Positions 40,303 through 52,697 of a stretch of DNA of 64,000 bases are shown piece after piece; the stretch's first letter is position 1; each line of letters opens with the position of its first letter. The DNA is from Lathyrus oleraceus (Eukaryota; Streptophyta; Magnoliopsida; Fabales; Fabaceae). The DNA lies in assembly GCF_024323335.1 (NCBI RefSeq), contig NC_066582.1:87602944-87666943 (forward strand), in the 5' to 3' direction. Both the position numbers and the translations under genes were made by a program. The notes beneath the pieces were generated by a model, which was given only the letters and a program-made list of their open reading frames with translations, did not search any database and had not been told where the DNA came from.

Positions 40303-40527
40303 TGATGACCACTTATTATGAAAAGAAAAGTTATTGATTTGCATTCATATAATTAAGTATTATCGACAGGTAGTACATGAGAGTTCTATCACTATTGAGA
40401 TGCAAACCATTCTTTATTTACAAGTACATAATGATGAGATCCAAGACCAAACTAGCTTAATGTTAATTAAGAATTTAAGATCTACCGATGCATCCCGAGT
40501 CCATGATTGAAGTTATGCATTTGGAGT

Positions 40528-41154
40528 TCATGCGTTGGAGGGTCGGTTGAAGGAGTTCTTTCTTGCAGTTGCCAAGACAGTCTTGTCAGCTACTATGAAA
40601 TATGCTGCTCCAGCCACTAGAAACAAACAGAATATGAGAGTAAGTATCCAACCAACAATGATTGTGAGGAGAATAGTAGCTCAATGTTTTGACAATAAAG
40701 AAGACAAAACTAACCTGTTGAAATTATAAGAGCTTGTGCAGTGTGATTGAGGTTGGCTCTTGCCCAAGGTAGCATCTTAACACTAGCCAGCTGCATATCA
40801 AAAATCTCTTAGAATGTTTCAAAATGTAAACTAATAATGAGATCTGTGTGAAAAAGGATGAAAGAAAATAGAAAAGGTGGAAGGAAGGAGGAGTTACAGT
40901 TGGAATGGCAGTGGCAATAGTAGCAACAACAGCTGCCTTAGCTCCAGCCATCACACCTTCTGCTTATACAACAAATGGAGAAACAAAAAACTAAATAAAA
41001 GCAAAGGAAAAACAGAAGATTGATTCATAGTCATCATTAAAGTTAATTATGCATTACCATGAGAACAGCGCTTGGCCACGGCCATCCTCTGATCTAGATA
41101 AGCCAAACTAGTTCTCTCAAGTGGAGAGTTAGCAGCAACATTTCGCTTTTCCAT
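40528..41154 (-). CDS. ENOD93: Early nodulin 93 (ENOD93), copy 2, four exons
   Basis: Same gene as at 1032-1660. Minus-strand exons: 41058-41154, 40898-40959, 40715-40790 and 40528-40616, of 97, 62, 76 and 89 nt, identical in length to copy 1. All introns are GT-AG. The product is 107 residues with TGA stop and no disabling change. Residue 33 is E, giving HEGVMAGAK, the form I regard as typical of the family. The N-terminus differs (EKR against AER, PLE against SID). Exons 2-4 encode the same protein sequence as copy 1 beyond residue 33. Two hydrophobic stretches suggest a small two-pass membrane protein. Its immediate neighbours are a truncated copia on the 3' side and Helitrons about 0.8 kb upstream. 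Confidence 0.93.
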
Positions 41155-41256
41155 CTTTCAAGATTGAGTTAATTTGAGTTGAACAAAAGCTAACAATGAA
41201 AGAAATGTTTGTAAAGAGGTGAATATATGATTGAAGAGTGTATGAAGTTGGGTGCA

Positions 41257-41265
41257 TATTTATAG
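41257..41265 (-). promoter_or_regulatory. TATA box of ENOD93 copy 2
   Basis: Minus strand reads CTATAAATA, about 103 nt upstream of the ATG. The surrounding CACCAACTCACTATAAATATG is identical to copy 1. The CTCTT word next to copy 1's TATA is AATCTT here. Confidence 0.65.
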
Positions 41266-41713
41266 TGAGTTGGTGAAAGATTAGGTTGATTAGCAAAAGT
41301 ATGTCGAACCTAAGAAAGAGTGGCACTATGGCTGGTGGAGTTTGATGGTTTCATATGAAATCCACAGTCTCAGACAGTTGTTTTCACTTTGTTGTTTGTT
41401 ATGATGGTTGGTTCTTTTGTTGTTTTCTTATTATAGTAAAGTACTCTTAACTTTTTTTTTTCTTAAAGGGTTTGTTAAAGATTTTTTTTTAAAAATTTTG
41501 AAGTACTAACCTTATCCAAAACTAGTGTCTTAAAAGTGACACAAAAATCCATAAAAATATGTCTCAAAACAATGCACATGTTCTTTTTCCGCTAATCTCG
41601 TAGCTCATTGTTTATTTATTTGGTGCACTTTAAATATGGGTGCATAAAGCATGTGAGTAAGTAATCATAAAACCATGGGTTACCTTTTTCTTTATATTCT
41701 TATTTTTAAGGTG

Positions 41714-41987
41714 GACTGGCAAAATAATCGTGAGCCGCACGGGTTAGGCATAAAAACTATTAAGATTCAATTGTATAAATAAGATGAGATGTTATACAAT
41801 GTATTTAAATACATCTATAATTTAAAATTAGTATTTAACTATAAATGAGTAACAATGTATTTTTTATAATTGTTAGATTTTTAATATTTTCATTCAAATA
41901 CATCTCTAGAACACGTGGTTAATATGTATTAGATACACAAAATTGAATTCTTAAAAATTGCATTGGCCTAACTCTAAAATACCTATA
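41714..41987. other. Spacer upstream of ENOD93 copy 2
   Basis: AT-rich with no recognised features; ends at the Helitron 5' terminus. Confidence 0.4.
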
Positions 41988-42881
41988 TCTATATAATATA
42001 TTAAATCTAAAGTATCGCATTATATTATGACACATGTTAATAAATCTATTACATCCGTGACACATCATCTTAGAATTTTATGTGGCACCTCCAAAATTTT
42101 ATTTTCACTTTTCAAATATTCAAATACAATATTTAATCTTCATTGGAGGTCACATGTTCAAACCTTAAAAAACACGAAGAAAGTTCTCATTTTTAACAAA
42201 AATGATCTAATAAGAAAATCATTATTTCAACTATATATATTCTTCTAAATTTCAACTTTAAAATAGCAATTTGACCTTATAGAGTATAATAAAAATATTG
42301 AGAATAATATCTAAAAAAAGAACACTCATATTTGAATTGATATCAACAATAAAATCAAATAAATTTTTATAATCTCATTAATAAAATTAAAATAATTATT
42401 TAAAAAACAATTAAATTAATATAACAACTAACATTTTCAACCCTTTATTCATTTGATAACTAAAGTTTGACAAAAATAAATATAAATTTTATTCGATAAT
42501 ATTTACAAATAAATTTTTAATTTTGTTTAACACTAAGAATACATACCTTTAAGAACTTAAAATTAAATATACAAATTAAAGATAACTACTAAAACGACAT
42601 GAAAATCAAAATAAAACAAAAATTATTTTATAGTTATTTAAATTTGCAAAACTAATTACGAATGTCATTCTCAATTTACAAGCATGTATTTTCCTTTCAA
42701 ATAAATTATATAGTTTTATATGTGATTAATTCATATCATTGTCTTAATTATAATTGACAATAAATTAGTGTACTATAAATTTAGTAATCATGTTTTTTAA
42801 AATAATTTTTTAATATATTTAAAATTTAATAAAAACGAATAAACTAATTTACATCTGCGCATCACGCGGATCTTAATCTAG
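41988..42881 (+). mobile_element. Non-autonomous Helitron 1
   Basis: Begins TCTATATAATATATTAAATC and ends with a short hairpin (CTGCGCATCACGCGG at about 42855-42869) followed by ATCTTAATCTAG, with a T next. TC start, 3' hairpin and CTAG end are Helitron hallmarks, and no TSD is expected. At 894 bp with no Rep/helicase ORF it is non-autonomous. An insertion between A and T was not verified at the left end (the preceding base is A). Confidence 0.75.
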
Positions 42882-43632
42882 TAATATATTAAATCTGAAG
42901 CGGCGGATTATGTCATGACACATGTAAATTTTTCTAATTCATTTGTGCCATATATGAAGCGGCTGACACATGTGAAATTTTCTAATTCATTTGTGTTATA
43001 TCATCTCATTGTCCTAGGTGACATCTCCCTAAATTCATTTTCAAAATGTCAAATGCAATATTTATTTTTTATTAGAGGGCACGAGTTCAACTCCTTGCAA
43101 AGACAAAAAAATACAAGTTTTATTCTGTATTTGAAGTAACAAGTTCAACTCCTCACAACACTCTTCAAAACAAACATTTCAAAAATTCTATTATCTGTTT
43201 CAGAAAAATGTATAATATTTCATTTATAAATCTTTTTTAATTAAAAAAATATATATTTTCACATTTTATGAGTCATCATCTTTCAATAATTTTTTTTATC
43301 AATTTTTAAATATTTCTTTAAAAAAACAATGAGAGCTTATTCAATTCCTAAAAAAATAAAATTATTCGATAAAAAAATAGTAAGTATTAAAAAAATTATT
43401 GAAATTCCTTACACTTATTTCAGATTTTTAAATTAAATTGTGATGTCTTATTTACATATCTATGATTCAAAAATATTTCTATTAACTTAAACTTTTACTC
43501 TCTCTTTTTATCAGCTTCATTTTATTGTCTCAATCACAATTTTTTTATAATAAGCAAAATCAAAACCTACATTTTATAATACTATTTAAAAAATTCATCT
43601 CATTCCCGCGTATTGTGCGGGTCTCTATATAG
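42882..43632 (+). mobile_element. Non-autonomous Helitron 2, head-to-tail with Helitron 1
   Basis: Begins TAATATATTAAATCTGAAGCG, similar to the start of Helitron 1 from its ninth base. It shares internal words (ATGACACATGT, TCTAATTCATTTGTG, AGAGGGCAC.AGTTCAA). It ends with hairpin CCCGCGTATTGTGCGGG at about 43605-43621 and then TCTCTATATAG before T. The 5' TC is replaced, so it may be slightly 5'-truncated by the neighbouring copy or inserted at its end. Confidence 0.7.
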
Positions 43633-43780
43633 TTATATAATTATTATAATGCAATAGAAGTAAAAAAAAAAGCAATATAACATGATGAGCTATATAATAA
43701 AATGTACAAAACAAAGTTTTGATCGCTAAAAGGCAAATCACTAATTCAAGACAAAAGGAAATCTTGTTTCATTAGTCTAG

Positions 43781-44078
43781 TGTTAGAGTAGTTGATGTAA
43801 TGAATCTTGCAATCTTGTTTCTGTTAATTGAAATTAAAATTCTGTTTTTATCCTTCCAAATAAATTAACATGATTTATTTCCTTAGAGTCACTTTAGTTG
43901 TATCATTTTATGCTCAATGTATAAATACACTTGTACCATTCCAATTCAAAATTAATGCCAAAATCTATACTCATCCAATATTACTCTATCCTCTCTAATT
44001 CTCTCTCAACTTCATCTTCCCCAATTTTCTTTTCTTTCACCATTGTCAAACCTTCAATTGGAGTTTTATGTTCTAACA
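43781..44078 (+). repeat. 5' LTR of copia element interrupted by Ogre
   Basis: A 298-bp LTR starting TGTTAGAGTAG and ending GTTCTAACA, giving matched TGTTAGA / TCTAACA ends. It includes TATAAATACAC at about 43920 as a likely TATA region. A primer site follows at 44081. The other LTR is not in the window. Confidence 0.8.
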
Positions 44079-44080
44079 TT

Positions 44081-44094
44081 TGGCATCAAGAGCC
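44081..44094 (+). other. Primer-binding site of the copia element
   Basis: TGGCATCAAGAGCC, a near match to the Met-tRNA type site TGGTATCAGAGC, two bases after the LTR. Confidence 0.65.
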
Positions 44095-44123
44095 TTGGCT
44101 ATCGATCCTAATTCGCTGCAACA

Positions 44124-47100
44124 ATGGCAACTGTTTCCAATGATCGAATTCCCACCAATCTCTCGATTCTTGATTCGAAGAACTATGATAAATGGGCAAA
44201 ACAAATGAGGGTTTTGTTTGGTTATCAAGAGGTGTTTGAAATCGTCGTCAATGGAGTTACACAATTAGGGGCAGAGGCCACCGACATTCAAAGAGCTACA
44301 CACAAAGAAGAGAAGAAGAAGGATTACAAAGCCCTATTCTTGATTCATTCTTGTGTTGATAACGACAATTTCGACAAGGTTGGCGATTGTGAATCGGCGA
44401 AGCAAGCATGGGAAATCTTGGAGAAAGCATATGCCGGTGCCGTCAAAGCGAAGGTTGTAAGTTACAAACTTACAAGCGACAATTCGAGTTAACACAAATG
44501 GAAGATAAAGAAACGATCAACGACTACATTACGCGCATTACCCGGTTAGTTAATCAAATCAAATCTTGTGGGGAAACGATTCTTGAGCAGAATGTTGTAT
44601 CGAAAGTATTGCGTTTGTTAACACCGCGTTTCGACAACATAGTTGTGGCTATTGAAGAATCAAAAGATCTAACAACTTTGAGCAAGGATGAATTGCAAAG
44701 TTCGTTAGAGGAACATGAACAAAGGATGGATGAGAGAGGCGCCGACAAAGCCAAAGCGGAGATTGCTTTGCAAGCGCGTTTCAATGAGAAGAATAAGAGG
44801 TCAAAAGGAAAATTTGCAGCGAGAGGTAAATCAAATTTTCAGAATTTTGGTTCAAATGATTCGCAAAATTCAAAGCATTCGACGAGTGAAAAGGATGAAA
44901 GTAGCTCCAAGGATAATGGTCATAACAATGGTTTCAAGAAGCGTGATGTGAGTAAGGTGCAATGCTACAAGTGCAGAAAGTTTGGACACTTTGCAAATTC
45001 GTGTCGTGGTAAATCGAATGAGAATCACAATAATGAAGCCAAGGTTGCTAGGGAAGAGGTAGATGATGAGGACACACTTCTAGTAATGATCACAGAGGGG
45101 AGTTATAACATTACGGATGTTTCGGGCAGCAACTACAGTAGTGACAGTTTGCGGGACAACAACTGTACCATTCCGGAAAATAGCGAGAAAATGCATTCGG
45201 ATCGAAATGCGTTGGTTACCGTTCGTGATGGAGTCCAAGGGAGAGATGAGTGGTACTTGGATTCCGGTTGTTCAACACATATGACGGGTCGAAAAGATTG
45301 GTTTATGCAAATCAATCAAGCGGCAAAAAGTAAAGTCAAATTTGCCGATGACACCACTTTAAGCGCCGAAGGGGTAGGAGATGTTTTGATCGGAAAAAGG
45401 AATGATAGACATTCAAGGATCAAATATGTCTTGTATATACCGGGAATTAAGTGTAATCTTTTAAGCATTGGCCAATTACTTGAAAGAGGATACAAAATTC
45501 GGTTGGAGGACAAGATTTTACGCGTTTTGGATTCAAATGGTGTGTTGATTCTAAAAGCGCCGATGGCTGCCAATAGAACCTTTAAGGTTGAGTTAAAGGT
45601 TATGGAGCATCGTTGTCTAGCTACCGCGACAAGTAGCGATGAGTGGTTATGGCATTACCGTCTTGGTCACCTTAATTTTAGGGATCTAAGAAAGTTGCAA
45701 CAAAGTGAAATGGTAACGGGGCTGCCACACATTAGTATTCCAAATGAATTGTGTGAGGAATGTGTGAAGGCTAAACAGCACAAGAATGTGTTTAGAAAAG
45801 ATGCGAGTCGAAGAACCAAAAGCTTACTTGAGGTGGTATGTTCCGACGTTTGCGGACCGATGCAAGTAAAGACTTATGGTGGCAATCAATATTTTGTTAC
45901 GTTCATTGACGATTTTAGTAGGAAGCTTTGGACATATCTTATCAAGAGAAAAGATGAGGTATTTGGAGTTTTCAAGAATTTCAAATCCATGGTGGAGCGC
46001 CAAAGCGGTCGGAAGCTCAAAATTCTTAAAACGGATGGTGGAGGTGAGTATGCCTCTAGTGAGTTTGGGAAGTCTTGTGATCTTGAGGGAATTGTACATG
46101 AGGTGGTGCCTCCGTATACGCCTCAACAAAACGGAGTTTCCGAGAGGAAAAATCGTACAATAATGAACATGGTGCGTAGTATGCTTTGTGGGAAAAATGT
46201 GCCTAAGGAATTGTGGGGTGAGGCCGTGTCTACAACCACCTACTTGTTGAATAGGTGTCCCACTAAGAAGCTGGAGAAACTCACACCGGAAGAGGCTTTA
46301 AGTGGCTTTAAACCGAATTTGAATCATTTGCGCGTTTTTGGATCGATTGCATATCGTCATGTACCAGACCAACTTCGAAAGAAATTGGATGATAAGGGTG
46401 AGAAGCTGATATTTGTAGGATATCACTCTACTGGAGGGTACAAGTTGTTTGATGGAAAAAATCGGAAGATCGTTATAACCCGGGATGTGACTTTTGATGA
46501 AGTAAAAAATGTAGAAAATGTTGCAGTAACCGATTACCCAAATAGCAGTAATCGATTACTCATAGAAAATGCAGCAGTAATCGATTACCCTACTGGGAGT
46601 AATCAATTACATAGAGAAAAACAGCAGCAACAGTTTTTGGAAATCTATGATCCGGAGGCTTCCGACACCGCTGTACCAGCACCTACAGTAGCGCAAAATG
46701 ATGTTGTTAATAATGGTAGACCAGTGAGGAAAAGAGCCTTGCCTCATAGACTCTGAGATTACGAAAGATTCCAAGATAACGAAGTGAATAATGATGGTGA
46801 TTTTGTTCATTTCGCGCTTATGGCCGAATCCGAACCGGTAAATGAGGAAGAAGCCTTAAGTGATCCTAAGTGGATATGTGCAATGAAAGAGGAGCTGGAA
46901 TATATTGAGAAAAACGGTACTTGGGAGTTGGTCGATCTACCACTTGGAAAGAAACCGATAGGTGTGCGATGGGTCTATAAGGTTAAAGCAAATCCCAAAG
47001 GTGAAGTAATCAAGCACAAAGCTCGATTAGTGGCGAATAGGTTCTTGCAACGAGAAGGTATAGACTATGAGGAGGTATCCACACCGGTGGCTATATTAGA

Positions 47101-47216
47101 GACTATTCGTTTGGTTGTTGGTATTGTGCATAGCAACAATTGGATGGTTTACCAAATGGATGTCAAATCTGCATTTTTGAATGGTCCTCTTGTTGAGGAG
47201 GTCTATGTGGGGCAAC
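44124..47216 (+). pseudogene. Copia gag-pol, nearly continuous, cut at the RT by Ogre
   Basis: Gag starts at ATG 44124 (MATVSNDRIPTNLSILDSKN). A frameshift near 44457-44465 moves to the frame that runs to 46756. That frame holds the rest of gag, CCHC knuckle CYKCRKFGHFANSC (44963-45004), protease WYLDSGCSTHMTG (from 45251) and integrase. The integrase has an intact H-H-C-C zinc (WHYRLGHL, CEECVKAKQ) and all three catalytic acids (CSDVCGP, KTDGGGEY, QNGVSERKN). A TGA at 46754-46756, one base from the CGA arginine codon expected there, precedes the RT start (DPKWICAMKEELEYIEKNGTW, then VYQMDVKSAFLNGPL). RT breaks off at 47216, where the Ogre LTR begins; the YVDD motif is beyond the insertion. 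Only two lesions apart from the insertion suggest a fairly young copy. Confidence 0.93.
46523..46612 (+). repeat. In-frame GTAATCGATTAC repeats in copia pol linker
   Basis: Four variants of the palindrome GTAATCGATTAC (AGTAACCGATTACC, AGTAATCGATTACT, AGTAATCGATTACC, AGTAATCAATTACA) lie in the integrase-RT linker. They are about 25 bp apart and read in frame as (V/S)(T/I/N)(D/R/Q)(Y/L)-type peptides. The linker tolerates length change, so this looks like repeat expansion inside a coding region. Confidence 0.75.
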
Positions 47217-50200
47217 TGTAAGACCCCAATTTTGGCCCTAAGATCCCTCATGGCCCATAACATCTCATATCATGGCCTCAAGGATCGTTGCATACCCTAG
47301 CTTCCCTCCTAGTGGGTAGGCTACCTTGTGAGTGTGGTTCTTGATCACCAAGCATGTATTGCATTTGTATATCTTTGCTTTTCATATGTTTACTAACCAA
47401 AAGTACAAAAATATTGTCATATAACCTTGTTGCTTGCAGCTGAAGCAATCATCAGTCAAAACAGTCAAAATCAACCATTGAGCTAGATGGTGACCATTCT
47501 TGAAGAATTTGGGCACCATGATCATTCATCAAGAGTTCATATGACTTGTGATATTATTTGGTATAAAGATCTCAAGAGCAAGAGGCTTGAAATTCATCAG
47601 AACATGGCTCAGTCCACCAAAACCCTAGAAAAGTCAACTGTGGTCAACTGTACATTTAATCAGGAATTGGAAGGTGTGAGATGGTTAGAAAGACCTCATT
47701 CATGTCCATATGAGACTCATTTGGCATTTCAAAGATCAAGGTTGAAGAATTTGAAGTCAGACAAAAAGTTTCCCAAAATGGAAATGACCTGTAATTCTCA
47801 CCTGCCAGAAATGGAAAGTTTTTCTCTCCAAAATTACTTCATCATACAAGCTTAAAATCAAAATTTTTCCAACATGAAAGTTGAAGATCTTGTTCTCACC
47901 ATTCCAAAAAGTCCAAGAACACTCAATTCCCATGTATGGTTAGCAAGATATGGTCAAATCAATTTCAGAAAATGCCTAAATTCAAAGTGGCATAACTTTC
48001 ACATGGAATGTCCAAATTGGATGGTTCTTCTTTGAGCAAACCACATTTGATATGTACTTTCATGATCCATCACCACATTTTGCCAAAAGCCTTCACATAA
48101 AAAGGTCATTTTTTAAGTGAACTAATTAAAATGCAAGGGCAAAATGGTCCAACTTTCAAAGTAGAGGGAATTTTGACATGGGACCAATTCCAATAGCTTC
48201 CAAGTGAAAATTATGACTTGTCCAAAGTGAAAAATCACTGTTACATTGGTCATAGCCATCCAAGGGCAAAAATGCCAAATTGCTTAAATGTGCATATTTC
48301 ACTAATCTCCATTTTTTGGCTAATCATGATTAGAGAGTGGATTAACTTGACATATAAAAGCTTAATCCTAACTGAATTCAAGGGGGATAATCACAATTTT
48401 CAGATCAAAGCAAAAAATTCTAGAATTCTCTCAATTTTCTCCACTTTTCACACAAACTTTTTTTGCTCAATTCATCAAGAATCCATCAATCTTTGTGCAA
48501 TTTTTTGCTGTATTCATCATTTGCAGGTACTTGTGGAGTTCTGTTTTTGGTAATTAGAGGAAGAACCGTGCAAATTCGCAGCTGTCCAAACCTTGAGCTT
48601 CAATGGCGATTCGCAATTTCTCCATCTCTAAGGCGTGTTGGGCTGCGAAATCATCATCATTCATCTTCATAATCATCAATCACGATCTGTTTTCAAGAAT
48701 CAAGGCCAATAACACGAGAATTTCACGGCTGCACTTCAAGAAGGTGATTTTTCGAAATCTTTAATTCGTGAAATCAATGCATGGCTTAGATAGATCGTTG
48801 AACATAGATCATTCTTCCGTTTGAATCGCGCGATTCCGTCAAGTATTGAGCTAGATATGTTGATCCGAATATTTGCGTGCGAAACTTCTTTCGATTAGAT
48901 CTTTTTGTATGTTAATCTTTGGACAAAAGCGCTGCCATAACCGTAACCTACGTTGAGAGACGGTCACAACGGTATAAGGTTTGCGCGATTTGGTGAAGAA
49001 TTTCCCGTAACCGAAGCCGGTAATGATGAACACGCATGAACGCGGCGAAGAACAGTAAAAAAATCTGGAAAAATGCTTTTCAATCCGCTGCAATGCCGTG
49101 CCATTTTTGAAACGTGTTTCCCTCTTGTTCCAGCCAACCAGAAGCCGCCACGGCATTAATGCTACAGTACCACGTTTTGGATATTTACTGAAACGCCATT
49201 ACAGCTTAATTAATTCGTAAACCAATTAAATAATTATTACATAAATTAATCAAAACTTAAAAAAATCATATAAAATTCAATATTAATCCAAATTAGGTGG
49301 GATTTTTTTTGTTAGTTTCCAAATTTCATCTACTTTTTTTTAGACATAGTAGTGTAAGTTGTGCCTAGTAAAATTTTTGAATGGTATATTGATATTTGAC
49401 ATGTGTGACATAATTGTATGTTTTGCCATTTTAATCACCAAATACTCATACATTATCCAAAATTAATGAAATTTCATATGATGATTCTTGACACATTTCT
49501 GGAGATTTTGGTATATCATTTGTAATTTTTGGACCTCTGGATTGGTAGATATGAATTATTCTTTTTGAGTATGACAAGATGTGTCACACTATGCTATGCT
49601 GAGTTCATGAATTAATTTTCCATGCTTCCCTTAGGTCAATGGCCCTGATTTTTTGCATGAGATACAATGTATGTGTTAACTTTCAACATGAATTTTTGTG
49701 GATTTAATTGATCCATTTTCTATTTGATTAGGATTTTTGATTGCTGCTTAGCATTTTTAGGGCTTTGCTTGTGTAACATTTTTACATATGTTGCCAAATC
49801 CTCATCCCTAATCCTGTGAATATGAAATTTGGTGGAGTGCTTCCTAACATATTAAGCTTCCATTTGGATTTGGTCCTACTCATTTCTAATTTGATTTCAC
49901 TGTTTTACCATTGATTGAAGTTGATACTCATATTGTGACCTAGTTTTGATTGTGTCTTTGCATGCTTTAACATGTTGATTTAATTGACATAGTTCCTTTT
50001 GGCCAAATGGCATGAAAATTGACATGTAGCTCATTGAATGTCCTCTGTTTAGGATATAATTTTTGTGGGATTTATTGAGCTGTTTTGATATTTTTTTGAT
50101 TGAAATCATTCTGGTTGTTCATATGTGATTCAACTTTGATCACTTTGCCTTAATTTGTGCATAAAATAAAATTAGTGCATAGTTTGGACATGAGACCAAT

Positions 50201-52673
50201 TGGGATCTCTTCTTATTTGAATTATCTTGACTTTGATCATGTTTTACTTGCTGTTTTAAGTTTTTTCCCTCTTTTGGACCCTAGGCTTGTCCTAGTGGTC
50301 TTGTTACTTATGTTTGAGCTTGACTTTGACTTTTCAGGTTAAAAAGCTAATGCCTTAAGGAGGTTGATTCATATTTGAGTTGAATTCATTTGACTAACTC
50401 TTTGTTTTGTAGGATGCTTGGCTCATTTGAGCTTTGAGCCTTGTGCTATGCACATTATTGTTTGATTGTTGATTGATTCTTATGTTGCTGTTTGATTATG
50501 TTGGGATGCTGATTATATTTGATTGATTTCAGGTACCCTTAGTTGCTCAGTTCTCTTAAGAACTTGCATTGCTTTGCTTGTATAGCATTTGCATTGAGGT
50601 ATAGCACCTTCTTCTCCATGTAGTCTGGAAGACCTGGCTTGTTATTTAGCCAGGCAACTGTCTGAAGTCCTCCTTAAGAGGCAATGTTTGTGATTGTTTA
50701 TGTTTGTCCCTAAGCAGGTAAAGTCCTTTTAAAGGCAATTGGTGGATATAAGAGATATGTAGCCTATCTCCCACTATTCTGTGAGTCTTCTCCTTGCTCC
50801 CGTTTCATGGTTGTAGCATTGAGATCCAAACCCAAGATCTATCGAGTCTAATATGTGGAGAGAGTTCCTACTTGCTGAACTCCCACACCTTCTGATATTC
50901 AATACTCTCTCTGATCAGAGATAAGAGTGATGAGGCACACCCCTCGTATCCTTTAATCTGCTTCACCTTAGCCCCTCAATGGCAAGGTTAAGAGCAACTT
51001 GAACCCTATTACAGTTGGCTTTAATGCCTCACCCTTTTTGCTTGAGCCTCATTGAATGGTTATAGTGTGTGCTACTTGAATTTATGTGATTGATTACTTG
51101 ATTCATTTATACATGATTACTTGATTTGCCATTGTGCATTTACTATCATTGATCGCCATTGTGCATTTATCATCTTTGTTTGCCTTTGTGCATTTATCAT
51201 CTTTGTTTGCCATTAGTGCATGATCATTTCATTTGTCCTTGTGACATTGTTGTTTTCCCATTGAGGACAATTGTAAGTCCATATTGATTGGCTTTTGTTC
51301 CTATGACATGGAAGGGATAGAGTGTAAGACCACTTCATTGGTCACTCATATCCTCTTTGCTCTTTGATTGAGCTTGTTGTTGTATGTGAGGATTCATTGT
51401 AAGCCCATGTAATTTGGCATTTGTCTTCCTATGATCATATGTGGAGGTTAACCTAAGTCCAGGTAGATTGGCAGTTGACTTCCATGTTTTGTTTTTGTTT
51501 TCCTTTGTGAGATTGGAGTAAGACCATTTATTGGCATCCGGTATCATTGCTTTATTTTAGGAGATTGGTGTAAATCCATTTATTGGTATCCGGTATCCGC
51601 TTTTGTGTGAGATTGGAGTAAGACCATTGAGTGGCATCCGGTATCACCTTGTCTTTTATTATACTAACTTGTTTTGTCCCTTTATTCCAAAGGACACCCT
51701 TGAATCATCTTCTATATGATTTCAAGAGGTGAACCTCTAGGAAGTTTTACACTCCATCCTCCATCCATTTTTGTTATTAATCCTTTTCACATTGTTGACT
51801 TTTCAAACTTGTATATACATGTTGTGCAAACATTTTCACCTTCTTTTCAAATTAGAAACTTGGACCCTAAGTCCATGATTTTCCAAAACCCCATTTTTGT
51901 AAATACTCATTTTGAATTGACTTTAACCATACCTTGACCATATTTTGTAAATAATCCAAATCAATTAACTTCACCCATTCAAATGATTTTGTGGCTTTGT
52001 CCATGTCTGTTAAGTTTTCATACATTAGCTATAGGTTTGATTTACCCTAGTCGGTTGATATTAATCTCACCTATTTGTCCTTAGTTGATTGAATTGTAAG
52101 TCTTCCTTGCTTATTATAGGGTTAACCCCTCTCTAGCAAGTTGAAGCTTTTCTCACATGGTGGACTTGTTGTTTCTTAAGGTTGAGTTTTCTCCCGTGGG
52201 TAACGTAAGACCTTAGAGCTTGTGTTTAAAATTGAATCCACTAACTTTTGGAAGTTTTTAGCCGAACTAAGGCGTTTTGATCCTTACCTTTGATGGAAGG
52301 TACGTAGGCAACGGGTTCATCCGTTCGAACACAAAAATAATTAACATGTACATTCTTTTCTCATCATCCCACTCATGTTTGCACAATATGTCAAAAACAA
52401 ATAAATATTTTTCTTACACAACAAATGTGAAAAAGGTTCCCTAGGAGTACCTAGGACGTGATGGGTGCCTAACACCTTCCCATTGCGTAATTTACCCCTT
52501 ACCCCGATCTCTGATCTTTTCATTGGTTTTCTACGTGTAAAACTTCTTAGGCTTTTGTTCGCTTTTTAGCCAGTCCTTTGGATAAATAAAAGTGCGGTGG
52601 CGACTCTATGTTTATTGTATACTTTGCTTATGATTTAATCGATAGATCATATAGCGACGAATACACCGCTACA
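47217..52673 (+). repeat. Ogre 5' LTR, 5,457 bp
   Basis: Starts TGTAAGACCCCAATTTTGGC and ends CACCGCTACA, with TGTA / TACA matched ends. The right end is fixed by the primer site six bases later. Near the 3' end it carries GTGCCTAACACCTTCCCATTG and AAAAGTGCGGTGGCGACTC, landmarks shared in altered form with LTRs A, B, C and D. Short ORFs in it have no domain and are not genes. A repeated (T/G)TGTGCATTTA(T/C)(T/C)ATC phrase occurs near 51130-51200, and GAGATTGGAGTAAGACCATT phrases near 51510-51650. Confidence 0.88.
48352..48360 (+). promoter_or_regulatory. Probable TATA box of the Ogre LTR
   Basis: ATATAAAAG about 1.1 kb into the LTR. It is followed within 120 bp by a region rich in TTTTC / CACAAAC words that could be the transcript start. 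No other equally good TATA box in the LTR was noticed. Confidence 0.45.
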
Positions 52674-52679
52674 GAAAAG

Positions 52680-52697
52680 TGGCGACTCTGCTGGGGA
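52680..52697 (+). other. Ogre primer-binding site for tRNA-Arg
   Basis: TGGCGACTCTGCTGGGGA, complementary to the 3' end of a plant tRNA-Arg and the known primer site of Ogre elements. It starts six bases after the LTR end. Confidence 0.92.

Larger units (their letters stand above)
40345..41713. repeat. ENOD93-containing duplicated block, copy 2
   Basis: Partner of 850-2285. The left edge lies about 40 bp right of where the SIRE-like copia RT sequence stops. The right edge is the TATTCTTATTTTTAAGGTG word at about 41695-41713. Upstream indels distinguish it from copy 1. Confidence 0.85.
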
